From Bifidobacteriaceae bacterium (GTDB taxonomy: Bacteria; Actinomycetota; Actinomycetes; Actinomycetales; WQXJ01), in contig JAIRXP010000005.1 in the NCBI GenBank assembly GCA_031268215.1, positions 1 through 62,145 of the forward strand: DNA of 62,145 bases, in the 5' to 3' direction. Both the position numbers and the translations under genes were made by a program. Shown in pieces: positions 50,117 to 58,581 of this stretch (within the stretch, counting starts at the first letter, position 1; the number at the start of each line of letters is the position of its first letter). A model generated the notes under the pieces. That model did not search any database. It saw only the letters and a program-made list of their open reading frames with translations, and was not told where the DNA came from.

Positions 50117-50146
50117 ATGCTGAGAGACGCCGATGACCGCGTCTAA
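50117..50146 (+). CDS. Nine-codon upstream ORF overlapping the AAA ATPase start
   Basis: An ATG at 50117 with AGGAG at 50101-50105 and GGGGAG at 50108-50113 opens a frame of nine codons (MLRDADDRV) ending in TAA at 50144-50146, out of frame with and overlapping the ATPase ATG at 50133. The better ribosome site belongs to this short frame, so it may couple or dampen ATPase translation. It may also have no role. Confidence 0.35.
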   Translation: MLRDADDRV

Positions 50147-51221
50147 TCCGTTCAAGCCGACGTTCGGGACGGCTCCGCCCGAGCTGATCGGCAGAAACCA
50201 GGTCATTGAGGACATCCACGACGGCATCCTGGAGGGCGTCGGATCACCTTTGCGGGCGGTGCTCCTGACCGGCCCGCGAGGCACAGGCAAGACCGTCCTG
50301 CTTGACGCGGCTCGCCAGGCCGCCGAACGAGAACAGTGGGTAACGGTCGAGGTCAGCGGCGCCCCGGGCATGCTACGAAGCATCCTAGACGGCACCCGTG
50401 TGGCTCTGGGCTACCTGCTCGACTCCGATAAGGTCCACTTGGGCGGCATCGGGATAGGCCCGGTTTCCCTTCAACTCAACCGCGACGTCGCCCCCGAGCT
50501 TTCCTGGCCCTACCAGATGAACCGGCTCCTAGAACTCCTGGCAGAACACGGCACCGGGCTGATGGTCACTGTCGATGAGGTCACTCCCGCCTTGAGCGAG
50601 ATGAGGGACCTGGCGCTGACCTTCCAGCATTGGGTACGCGAGGAGCGCGAAGTGGCCCTGATAATGGCGGGTTTGCCGACCGGGATCGAGGGACTACTGA
50701 CCGAAGAATCCCTAACATTCCTGCAAAGAGCCGAACGCTACGACCTGGGCCACCTGGAAATCAAACTCGTCGCTAAGTCATACAAAGCCATCTTCGCCGC
50801 CGCCGGACGCCGGGCGACCCCAGAAGCCATCGAAGCGGCCGCCAACGCGAGAGCGGGCTATCCGTTCCTGGTCCAACTGATCGGCTACTACGCCTGGAAG
50901 GCCGGAGGCGACACCATTGATGCCAACACTGTGTCCGCGGCGGCCGCCAAAGCCAGACGGTCGATGGCAAGCAGAATCCACCAGGCCGCCCTCAAAGACA
51001 CATCCGATGTGGATCGTAGAGTCCTGAACGCCATGGCCCAAGACGCAGGACCGAGTTGGACCAGACGGCTAGCCGAACGCCTGGACGTCTCGCCCCAATA
51101 CCTCGACACCTACCGCAACAGGCTTCTCACAGCCGGCTTGGTCATCGCCCCTAGACGTGGCTACCTCGACTACGCCATCCCCTACATGCGGGAGTACCTA
51201 CGCGCCGAACAGGCCGAGTGA
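50133..51221 (+). CDS. AAA+ ATPase with C-terminal winged-helix-like region
   Basis: A 362-residue STAND/ORC-like ATPase. Walker A is TGPRGTGKTVLLDAAR near residue 47; the Walker B/sensor region is TGLMVTVDEVTPALSEM; VALIMAGLPTGIEGLL resembles sensor 1. The C-terminal part (DRRVLNAMAQDAGPSWTRRLAERLDVSPQYLDTYRNRLLTAGLV) is a winged helix with an HTH. Similar actinobacterial proteins are annotated only as ATP-binding proteins. It stands alone after rtcB with hairpins on both sides, and a tiny overlapping ORF precedes it. DNA binding is likely; function unknown. Confidence 0.82.
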   Translation: MTASNPFKPTFGTAPPELIGRNQVIEDIHDGILEGVGSPLRAVLLTGPRGTGKTVLLDAARQAAEREQWVTVEVSGAPGMLRSILDGTRVALGYLLDSDKVHLGGIGIGPVSLQLNRDVAPELSWPYQMNRLLELLAEHGTGLMVTVDEVTPALSEMRDLALTFQHWVREEREVALIMAGLPTGIEGLLTEESLTFLQRAERYDLGHLEIKLVAKSYKAIFAAAGRRATPEAIEAAANARAGYPFLVQLIGYYAWKAGGDTIDANTVSAAAAKARRSMASRIHQAALKDTSDVDRRVLNAMAQDAGPSWTRRLAERLDVSPQYLDTYRNRLLTAGLVIAPRRGYLDYAIPYMREYLRAEQAE

Positions 51222-51226
51222 GTCAT

Positions 51227-51252
51227 GGGAGCCTGTCGGACAACAGGCTCCC
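51227..51252 (+). terminator. Hairpin after the AAA ATPase
   Basis: GGGAGCCTGT at 51227-51236 is perfectly inverted at 51243-51252 with a 6-nt loop, 5 nt after the stop codon. No T tract; it probably ends the ATPase transcript. Confidence 0.7.
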
Positions 51253-51322
51253 AGTAGCCCCTGCTGGTGCTCGCCGGCATGAAACACCCCTCCGCTGACG
51301 CCCGGTGCGAAGAGTTCAGTCT

Positions 51323-52279
51323 CTAGCGCTCGTTGTTCTTGCCCTCGAAGTAGGCGTCGGACGCTTCATTGAGTATGGCCCACAGCGACTCGTAGTGGGC
51401 CAAAGTCTCTGGGGCCACCTCAACGCGACCGGAATGGTCGCCGTTCATGCCCGGCACATCGAAGCCGACGTTCGGTGTGCTCTGGTCGGGATGGTCGCGG
51501 TCCACCGCCGCGTAATCAGCTTCGCTGGCGTTTTCCGGCAGAGCGGCCAGAGCGTCATCGCGCGCCTTGGCGGCTGCGATATCAAGAGTTGGGCAACTGG
51601 CCGCCAGGGCCCGGACTTCGGCCTCGGTCACATCCGCGGGCAAGACCGCTGTCGGTAGCGTCTGAAAATTGTCCGCCCTGGGCGCGGCCGGATCCGCCAT
51701 ATCTGGGAAACCGTTCTGACGGGCGCATTCAACCCAGCCAATGGTCGCATCCACCACTTCCCGTTTCATTTCCAATTCACGCTCCGGCGAATGGTCAAGC
51801 TGAGGCGATTCGTAACCAGTCTGCTCCAGACACTTGGCCAAATCCTCAGTCCGGTCCAAGGCTCCAACTATCAAGTACGGCACCGACCCGTCCTCCGACC
51901 GGGCCGCCCGTGCGGCATCGTCCGTCAAATACGGCGCCGCTAGCTCCTCCATCCCAGCGATTGCCGCCCTGCCCGCCGCGTCCGTCTGGTTGGCCGTGCC
52001 CGGGAAGCTCCAAGAAGACCCGTCCGCCAAGCCCAGCAGGTACGGGTCATCAACGTCGATCTGTAGTTGCTTCTGGCCATCCCCCAGATCTAGAGCTTGG
52101 GCCGCCAGACCGGCCTTGGTCAAACACGCGGCGAAGTTTTCTGCCCGTTCAGCCTGCCTTGGGCCGCTGGGCGCGGGACTGCTTCCGTCAATCGAGGCGA
52201 CGCCATCCTTCGCTGAACACCCCGCCAATCCGGCCAGCGCTACCGCAACCGCCGCGGTCAAAACCCACCACCGTTTCAT
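51323..52279 (-). CDS. Uncharacterised lipoprotein of an ABC-transporter cluster
   Basis: A 318-residue exported lipoprotein: signal MKRWWVLTAAVAVALAGLAGC with lipobox LAGC, then a soluble domain with paired Cys (ENFAACLTKAG, LAKCLEQTGY, WVECARQNGFPD, LAASCPTLDIA). The pattern AACLTKAG/ECARQNGFPDM resembles small periplasmic-like proteins found beside bacteriocin-type ABC transporters in Actinomycetota. The ATG overlaps the stop of the ABC ATPase gene by 4 nt, so it is the third gene of the 55189-51323 operon. It may bind or sense the exported peptide. Confidence 0.75.
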   Translation of the reverse strand: MKRWWVLTAAVAVALAGLAGCSAKDGVASIDGSSPAPSGPRQAERAENFAACLTKAGLAAQALDLGDGQKQLQIDVDDPYLLGLADGSSWSFPGTANQTDAAGRAAIAGMEELAAPYLTDDAARAARSEDGSVPYLIVGALDRTEDLAKCLEQTGYESPQLDHSPERELEMKREVVDATIGWVECARQNGFPDMADPAAPRADNFQTLPTAVLPADVTEAEVRALAASCPTLDIAAAKARDDALAALPENASEADYAAVDRDHPDQSTPNVGFDVPGMNGDHSGRVEVAPETLAHYESLWAILNEASDAYFEGKNNER

Positions 52280-53196
52280 TTCGCGTCCTCACTTTCCGGC
52301 TCATCCGCTTGACCGGTCTGGCCGTCCGCGGCGGTCGCTGTCTCCGGCGCGGGCTTCCTCAGCCTGGGCACGGTGATCCCAAAGACCCGCAAGGGCGCGG
52401 CCGCCGCTCCGGCGCCGCCGTGACTGGCCAAGTGCGGCAATGTCACTTCGCGGTCACAACGGGCCACCGTGTCCGGATCATGGGAGGCCATAAGCACCAG
52501 GGCACCACGGTCCGCCAACCCTCGCAGCAATTCGAGCACCACTTCGGCGTTGTCCGGGTCTAAAGCCGCCATCGGTTCATCGGCCAGAACCAGCAGCGGA
52601 TCTTTCAGCAGCAGGCGGGCAAGAGCCACACGCTGCTGTTCGCCGCCGCTGAGCGTGTAAACCATTGCTTTGCTGAGCCCAGCCGCGCCCACCCGGCCCA
52701 GTGCTTCGGTGATCTGTTCTTTGGTGGACGACTTCCCGGCCGGGGTTACCGGTACCCGCAGGTTGCGGTAAACAGTCCACGAATCCACCAAGCCCGAATT
52801 CTGGAACACGAAGCCTGCCACGTGGCGGAAGAATCGCCGGGTCTGACGGCTCGACATATCCGTCACTTCGATAGGGCGCCCCAAGATGGCCCGTGCCGCC
52901 TGCCCTAATCCTGGTTGTTCTGATCCCGGTTCTGGAGCGTCTTTCGGGGAAATCACTATCCTCCCCCCGTCCGGCGCATCCAGCGCTCCCAGACAATTCA
53001 GCAAGGTGGTCTTGCCGCAGCCGCTCGGTCCAGTCACCGCGACCAGTTCCCCGCCTTCAGCGGTAAATGACACGTCATTGAGTACTAGCCGGCCCTGGAA
53101 CCGCTTGGCCAAGTCAGTAACCGCTAGACCGAAGTCTGGGTGGCGACCGCCGCCCTCCATCACGTCCGCCGGGACAGTTTCAGTACCTATTGCCAT
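52276..53196 (-). CDS. ABC transporter ATP-binding protein (MacB/LolD type)
   Basis: Walker A GPSGCGKTTLL, Q-loop in FVFQNSGLVDSW, signature LSGGEQQRVALARLLL and Walker B LVLADEPMAALD are intact. At 306 residues it is longer than usual because of an insertion of about 40 residues (SPKDAPEPGSEQPGLGQAAR...) between Walker A and the Q-loop and a Pro/Ala/Glu-rich tail. It overlaps the upstream membrane protein by 17 nt and the lipoprotein by 4 nt. It should energise the multi-span protein encoded at 53180. Confidence 0.92.
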   Translation of the reverse strand: MAIGTETVPADVMEGGGRHPDFGLAVTDLAKRFQGRLVLNDVSFTAEGGELVAVTGPSGCGKTTLLNCLGALDAPDGGRIVISPKDAPEPGSEQPGLGQAARAILGRPIEVTDMSSRQTRRFFRHVAGFVFQNSGLVDSWTVYRNLRVPVTPAGKSSTKEQITEALGRVGAAGLSKAMVYTLSGGEQQRVALARLLLKDPLLVLADEPMAALDPDNAEVVLELLRGLADRGALVLMASHDPDTVARCDREVTLPHLASHGGAGAAAAPLRVFGITVPRLRKPAPETATAADGQTGQADEPESEDAK

Positions 53197-55189
53197 CTTT
53201 GGCCCTCACCTTCGAAATCCGCATCCGCGCCAGGAACCAACAGATTCCCGCGCTGCACCCTAGCACCGCACCGCTGATGACACTGGCTTTGCCCAGCGGC
53301 ACCCAATGGAGATATATGGTCGCGGCCAGGACAGCTATTCCGCCTAGCGCCACGCCAGCGGCCAACGGCGTGGCCAGCCGGTCAGGACTCCAGCCGTTCA
53401 CCAGCCGCGAGAACAGAGACTGGCGGTGACGGAGGCAGTACGCCGCCACCAAAATGCCGTCCGCGAAAGCCAATACCAAGACCGCCAGCGCGATCATTAC
53501 CATGGTCATGTTTCTCTGGGCGTGGGTGGCGGCCATCGCCGCCAGAGGGCGCTCCGCATAGGGGGTGGGCGGAAGCAGCCGGTCTCCCAATGGCGCGGTT
53601 TCCATGGCGTCCTCAATCGCCGTGCCGTCTGTGAACAACAAGTTGTCGCTGGTTGAAAGAGAAAACAGGTCTCCCGGTGAGATGATCCCCAGTCCCAGCG
53701 GCAAGACATAGATCACCGGATCCGTCAGAATCTTTGGCGAATCCAGCCAGGGATCAGCGAAGGCGAACACCTCCTGGCCGTCCGCGATTAGCACCGGCTC
53801 GGGTTCAAGCGGAGGAGCACCAATCACCGTGGTGTCTTCCTGAAAGTCGAGGTATTCAGCTTCGGCGAATTCCCGTCCAGCGGCCACGTACGCACGGGTC
53901 TCACCTGCCAGATGCTCTGGAATCAGAGTCAGGTAGCGGTCTTCGCCCGGCTTCATTCTGTCCCCCGCCCGGTCCAGAACGCTGACCCGCTCGAAGAACT
54001 CCGGGTTAACCAGCATGGTGTTGCCTTCACCTACCGCGATCCCAGTGTCGCAGTGCTCACACCCCCAAGTGCTGTTTCCCTGAGCCATCAGCACCTTCCC
54101 TTCCGCGTCTTGCCGCAAGACGAAGGCTTCAAACGCGTTCATCACCTCGGCTTCCGACGGATTGGCCCTAATTCCGGGGCCGACTAGGTCACCAATCCTT
54201 TCCCACTGCTGGTCGTAGACCTGTAGGTCTTTGAGCCGGTCTAGCTGCGCGCTCAAAGTGGCCGCTGTCGCAAACACCAATGCCAGCACCGCCACCTGCG
54301 CGGCTGCCGCCGTCACGGCACTGTATCCCAGCGGCCGTTGTCCCTTGAGCAAAGCCACAAACGCCAAGGGCGGCCTGATGAAATAGGTGACACTGTGGAC
54401 AAGGGCCACAACAACGATTGCCGCTGCCTCAACCCCTCCGGCCCAAACCACAAAACGATCAAGCTGGTGCCACTGGTTGTACCAGCCCAGCAGGCACACT
54501 CCGGCCACTCCCACGGCACCAACCGTCGCGACGCTGTGGGCAGCGAAGGTCGCCAAGTCTTTGAAGTAGCTGGCGAATGCCATGCGCCCATGGGTCGCCA
54601 GGATCGCGTCCCGGCGGCGGCGAATCACTGTTCCGTGGGAGACGGCCACGAACAACCCAATCACGCAAATGCCCCCGACTCGCAGCCAGCCGCTCTCCTC
54701 ACGCAGGAAGCCAGAAACGGAAAGGTAGGCGGTCGAATCCACCGCGACCGCGATTCCCCGGTCCTGCAGTGCACTCATGGCCTGGTTTAGCTGTGAACGC
54801 GACCCTCTCCAGACATATTGCCCGCGCAGGTCACGTGCCCCCATTTCCTCCGCGGGCAATACCGCCGTGTGAAGGCCGCGCACAAAGTCGGGGTAGCCCC
54901 GCACCCCGTGGCGGTCCGCTTCGGCGCCGAAGACGTAGAGGACCCTGCCGTGGACCGGATCCTTGAGGTCGGCCGCGATCTTGAACACAGTGGCTCCCGC
55001 TTGACTAACCTGTTCTTGAATCGCGGTGACTGCCTCTTGGCCGGAGAGCCCGTCGTCAACATCGAGCACCTCAAACGACGCGTTCGCCCCACCGGGAAGC
55101 TCCTGTTCGCGTTCTTGAAAGGAGAAGAACGCGATCAGCCCGGCCACGACCGCCAGCCCCACTACCGCCAACCGCTCGAATCGCAGCAT
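53180..55189 (-). CDS. Multi-span membrane protein, bacteriocin-associated (DUF1430-like) permease
   Basis: A 669-residue protein with an N-terminal helix (LAVVGLAVVAGLIAFFSF), a ~140-residue outside domain, four helices between about 170 and 310, a second outside domain of ~240 residues, and three C-terminal helices (MTMVMIALAVLVLAFADGIL, ATPLAAGVALGGIAVLAATIYL, VISGAVLGCSAGICWFLA). This matches the bacteriocin-associated integral membrane family that pairs with an ABC ATPase beside lactococcin 972-like genes. FtsX-type permeases share this topology. The cargo is unknown; no lactococcin precursor is in the window. It is the first gene of the operon. Confidence 0.72.
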   Translation of the reverse strand: MLRFERLAVVGLAVVAGLIAFFSFQEREQELPGGANASFEVLDVDDGLSGQEAVTAIQEQVSQAGATVFKIAADLKDPVHGRVLYVFGAEADRHGVRGYPDFVRGLHTAVLPAEEMGARDLRGQYVWRGSRSQLNQAMSALQDRGIAVAVDSTAYLSVSGFLREESGWLRVGGICVIGLFVAVSHGTVIRRRRDAILATHGRMAFASYFKDLATFAAHSVATVGAVGVAGVCLLGWYNQWHQLDRFVVWAGGVEAAAIVVVALVHSVTYFIRPPLAFVALLKGQRPLGYSAVTAAAAQVAVLALVFATAATLSAQLDRLKDLQVYDQQWERIGDLVGPGIRANPSEAEVMNAFEAFVLRQDAEGKVLMAQGNSTWGCEHCDTGIAVGEGNTMLVNPEFFERVSVLDRAGDRMKPGEDRYLTLIPEHLAGETRAYVAAGREFAEAEYLDFQEDTTVIGAPPLEPEPVLIADGQEVFAFADPWLDSPKILTDPVIYVLPLGLGIISPGDLFSLSTSDNLLFTDGTAIEDAMETAPLGDRLLPPTPYAERPLAAMAATHAQRNMTMVMIALAVLVLAFADGILVAAYCLRHRQSLFSRLVNGWSPDRLATPLAAGVALGGIAVLAATIYLHWVPLGKASVISGAVLGCSAGICWFLARMRISKVRAKDGNRY

Positions 55190-55336
55190 CTACAAGGTCC
55201 CAACCACCGGGCGCCGGACCGCCCGCCTATTCTCAGATCGAAAAGGCCGGCCAGATGTCAACACTGTGGACTGGTATCGCCGCCAACGCTCGGATCCTGC
55301 TGTCGGGGTCACGAGCGCCAGGCTAGCATGGGGCCC

Positions 55337-55753
55337 ATGGCGGAGGACGGATCGGCGGCAGCGGACGGGGGAAGAGGACTCTTCGCCATCATGGGCAGGA
55401 TAGCCCGGAAATGGGGCCGGGCGGCGCGGGCCGTGCCCCGATGGATTTGGCCGGTGGCTTGCCTCCCGGTCGCACTGTTGATTGGCGGTGGGATCTATCA
55501 GGCCGCGACCACCCCAAACCTGGCGGCGGTGCGGGAGGCCGTGGCCCCATACTCCCGTGGTACCGAAGGCTGCGTGGAACGCGGTGGAACTAACCTCGGC
55601 AGGCCGTGGTTTGGAGGCGCCAGAGAGGCGCAAGAGGAGGCTTCCCGCTTCAGCGCCCAAAACCATCCTCATAAGGTCAGAGTGGACCCCCAACTGTTGC
55701 AAAATGGTGATACGCAAACGCTTGTACTAATGTTCTATGTCTGCGATGGTTAG
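55337..55753 (+). CDS. Small single-span membrane protein, unknown function
   Basis: About 138 residues: a cytoplasmic start (MAEDGSAAADGGRGLFAIMGRI) with basic residues, one membrane helix (WIWPVACLPVALLIGGGIY) and an outside domain of ~75 residues with two Cys (EGCVERGGTN, FYVCDG). An ATG three codons earlier (55328) is in frame, but TAGCAT at 55324-55329 could be a -10 box 7 nt before the 55337 ATG, suggesting a leaderless message. It sits divergently between the two ABC systems. It could be an accessory or secreted-domain partner, but it lacks the lactococcin 972 signature. Confidence 0.6.
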   Translation: MAEDGSAAADGGRGLFAIMGRIARKWGRAARAVPRWIWPVACLPVALLIGGGIYQAATTPNLAAVREAVAPYSRGTEGCVERGGTNLGRPWFGGAREAQEEASRFSAQNHPHKVRVDPQLLQNGDTQTLVLMFYVCDG

Positions 55754-55802
55754 CTCTATCCTCACCGGCCGCTGACCGGGGCCACCGATCACTGCACTGA
55801 TC

Positions 55803-57797
55803 TTACTCCCGGCGAATCGCCGCTGAGCCTATCGCGGGCGTGGCCGCCGCAACCACCATGGCGAACACAAGCCATACAGCAACGGGTAGCGCCGCCAACG
55901 GCATGAAACGCGCCACCACATAGGGCAAAGCCAGATTGTCATAATGCTCGTATGCGACGGCCAGCAGGATTGCCAGCCCGGCCGAGGCGAGTGGAGCGGG
56001 CAGCGCCGTCAATGCCAACTCGCCCACCCGGATCCGAGCCAGTGCGGGTCTCGGCATCCCCGCGATCAGCAGAGCGGAATCCGCGTCACGCCGTTCCTCT
56101 TGCAGGGCGATCACACCGGTCCCTAGGGCCAGCGTTGTTTGAATCAGCCCAGCCACCAAAGCGATCAAGACCAAGGCGCTGGTAGCCGAGAACGTCAACC
56201 GGCCCATCGGATTGGTGCCGAAATCCACCCTGGCCAGATCTGCTGGCGTGTTCTCCACGGAAGCGGCCGCCACTTTCAAGGCGTCGGCGCGGCGAAGCAG
56301 GAATTCGCAGTACGAATCACCAACGCCAACGTCCGCCGCCGCTGTGATTACTCTGGTTGTTCCATCGCCCGCGACAACGTTCGCGCCTTCCAACGACGAT
56401 GCCGCCAACGCCAGTTCCACAGAACGGGTCAAGCTGGCGGCATCGCCAGAGTCTCTTGGCGCCAAATGTAGCCACTGACTACTGTCATCCAGGGCCGTTT
56501 CTTCCCCCAGGAACCGCTGTGCCGCGGAGATGTAACCGATGGCCGCACCGAGCAAGATCATCGCAGCGACCACACCAATGGCCAATCCGTTAGTGGTTCG
56601 GGCGTGATGAGACGCTCGGGCTGACGCCACCCGTCGCGCCAAACCGCCACCAGCGAAGACTGTCGATGCCCACCGGACCAGAAGTGGACCGGCCCACGCG
56701 AAGGCCCCGACTCCGATCATTGTGGCCGCCATCAACGCAGCCACCACCGGCGTGGGCATCGGCTGGTGCAATCCCGCGCCGCGGCCGCCAATCACCACAC
56801 CGGCCACCACCGCGAACACCAAACCGAGCGGCAGCGCCCGCCAAGCGGAGACCCGGCCGCCCTCGGCTCGGCGCCGGACGGCAATGGGGTCACGCGCCAC
56901 CTGAGTTCCGGCCAGCGCCGCCATGATGACTATGGAAAGGACCCCGCAGAGCGCCGCACCGCCCCCCTCCCTCGCGCCCTGCCGCCACCAAAAGTTCACT
57001 CCAAAGAGACTCACTTGGCGGAAAAGAGGCGCCATCAACGGGAACGCGAGACAGCCGGCCGCCGCCCCAACACCAGACGACAAGGCCGTCAGGCAGATGG
57101 CCACCGCCCGCATCACCCTCGTTGGGCATCCCAACAATTCAAGCGCCGCCAACCGGCGCCGACGCGAGGGCCCCGTCGCCGCTGAGGCGACCGCAGACAA
57201 ACCGAAGGCGCCTGCGAACGCGACTACCGCCGCCATCGCGATAGCGATGCCCAGGGCCCGTGGCGGGATTTCTTCCGGCCTCAAAGCGCTCTCGCCTGGA
57301 GCCGCTCCAAACCCTGGTGCGGGCCAGGCCGAAGCTAACTCCAAGGCCTGTTCGGCGCTAACTCCGATGTACGCGACAAGCTCGTCCGGATCACGCAACC
57401 CGTCAGGCCCGATGCGTCCCGCCTCCTGCCCAGCGACCAGCGCGGCCAGGTACGGGTTATTGGCCAACTGGACCGCTACGGCATCGGACAACCAAACCTG
57501 ACCGGCGGACGGCCACCGCGCGCCCGGCGGCCCGGGATACCCGGCAGAGTTTGGTCCCAGCCTGTAGAGTCCAAGGACCTGCTCGCCAATGACCACTTCG
57601 TCGAACGCTATCAATGGATAGTCGCCCTTGGTTCCCGGCGGCAGTATGGCCACCGACCTAGCCGAGGCGACTTTGGGTCTGTTGGCGAGCTGCCGCCCGG
57701 CGTCCACCAACACCTGAAAAGACAGGCACATTAGGGCAGCCGCCAGAACACACACCGCTGCCGCCAGCCATTCCGCCCGCGAGGCGGGCCGCCACAT
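55803..57797 (-). CDS. FtsX-like ABC permease
   Basis: A 664-residue permease with the two-FtsX-domain layout: an N-terminal helix, an outside domain to ~175, a helix at ~185-210 followed by cytoplasmic GPSRRRRLAALELLGCPTRVMR, further helices to ~300, a central pair near 330-375, a helix at ~405-425, a second outside domain, and a final three-helix FtsX unit with EERRDADSALLIAGMPRPALARIRVGE. The encoded start MWRPASRAEW is abrupt; in-frame codons just before it read DWPLAWRLAGR but hold no start, so the 5' end may be damaged. Its partner ATPase upstream is frameshifted. Confidence 0.85.
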   Translation of the reverse strand: MWRPASRAEWLAAAVCVLAAALMCLSFQVLVDAGRQLANRPKVASARSVAILPPGTKGDYPLIAFDEVVIGEQVLGLYRLGPNSAGYPGPPGARWPSAGQVWLSDAVAVQLANNPYLAALVAGQEAGRIGPDGLRDPDELVAYIGVSAEQALELASAWPAPGFGAAPGESALRPEEIPPRALGIAIAMAAVVAFAGAFGLSAVASAATGPSRRRRLAALELLGCPTRVMRAVAICLTALSSGVGAAAGCLAFPLMAPLFRQVSLFGVNFWWRQGAREGGGAALCGVLSIVIMAALAGTQVARDPIAVRRRAEGGRVSAWRALPLGLVFAVVAGVVIGGRGAGLHQPMPTPVVAALMAATMIGVGAFAWAGPLLVRWASTVFAGGGLARRVASARASHHARTTNGLAIGVVAAMILLGAAIGYISAAQRFLGEETALDDSSQWLHLAPRDSGDAASLTRSVELALAASSLEGANVVAGDGTTRVITAAADVGVGDSYCEFLLRRADALKVAAASVENTPADLARVDFGTNPMGRLTFSATSALVLIALVAGLIQTTLALGTGVIALQEERRDADSALLIAGMPRPALARIRVGELALTALPAPLASAGLAILLAVAYEHYDNLALPYVVARFMPLAALPVAVWLVFAMVVAAATPAIGSAAIRRE

Positions 57798-57871
57798 CCG
57801 GCCCGCCAGCCGCCAGGCCAGCGGCCAGTCCTAGTGCCACCCTGGCGCGCGTCTCCCCGGAGGGACCGTCT

Positions 57872-58553
57872 TCACGCGGCAACCGTCCCATCAACCATGC
57901 GGATGGCCTTCCCGCAGGCGCTGGCCACCTCCGCGTCATGCGTCACCACCAACAGCGTGGCCCCGCGCTCCGCCGCCAACTCTGTCATCAATGCCATGGC
58001 AGCCCGGGCGTTCACCTGGTCAAGCGATCCGGTCGGCTCGTCCGCCAACACCAACGCCGGACCATGGCAGAACGCCCGGGCCAGGGCACAACGCTGAGCC
58101 TGCCCGCCGCTCACACTCCCCGGTTTGCTCTTCGCCACTGAGCCAATCCCAACCCGGTCAATTAACTCGTTGGCTCGCTCCAACGCCTCTGCCCGGCGTA
58201 GGCCCCCCCAGTTCGCCCGCCAAAGCCACGTTGTCCCTCAATGACAGCTCAGCGATCAACTCTCCGAACTGAAACACGACCCCCACCTGTTCGCGCCGGA
58301 AACGCGACCTTTGCTCAGCCGAATACTGCGACACCGGCTTGCCACCGAAGCTGACCCGACCCGAGCTGGGTGTCAGCAGTCCCGCCGCTAAGTGCAATAG
58401 CGTCGTCTTGCCGCATCCGCTCGGACCGACCAGCGCCGCCATGTCGCCGGATGCCAGCGCCAGCGAAGCTCCCCGCAGCGCGAATTCGCTGTCTTTGCGG
58501 TACGAGTACCAGACATCCTGGAACTCCAAACCCACTCCGCATGCCTGGCCCAA
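57872..58553 (-). pseudogene. ABC ATPase broken by a +1 frameshift in a G7 run
   Basis: The two halves of one ATPase lie in different frames. The 5' half (58553 to ~58203) has Walker A VGPSGCGKTTLL and Q-loop VVFQFGELIAEL, then runs into a premature stop. The 3' half (to 57872) has signature VSGGQAQRCALARAF, Walker B LVLADEPTGSLD and the H-loop VVTHD. They meet at seven G on the minus strand (58203-58209); removing one G restores a continuous ~227-residue protein reading GELGGLRRAEALERANEL. It is either a sequencing error, a recent mutation, or slippage-controlled expression. It would drive the FtsX-like permease. Confidence 0.88.
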
Positions 58554-58581
58554 GCCGGTAGCCTTCCGAATCCGCCGGATT

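Noticed and set aside
55337..55753. Lactococcin 972-type bacteriocin precursor
   Set aside because: The protein has an N-terminal membrane anchor and Cys, not a cleavable signal followed by the Trp/Tyr/Ser/His-rich lactococcin 972 pattern; it is kept only as an unknown membrane protein.
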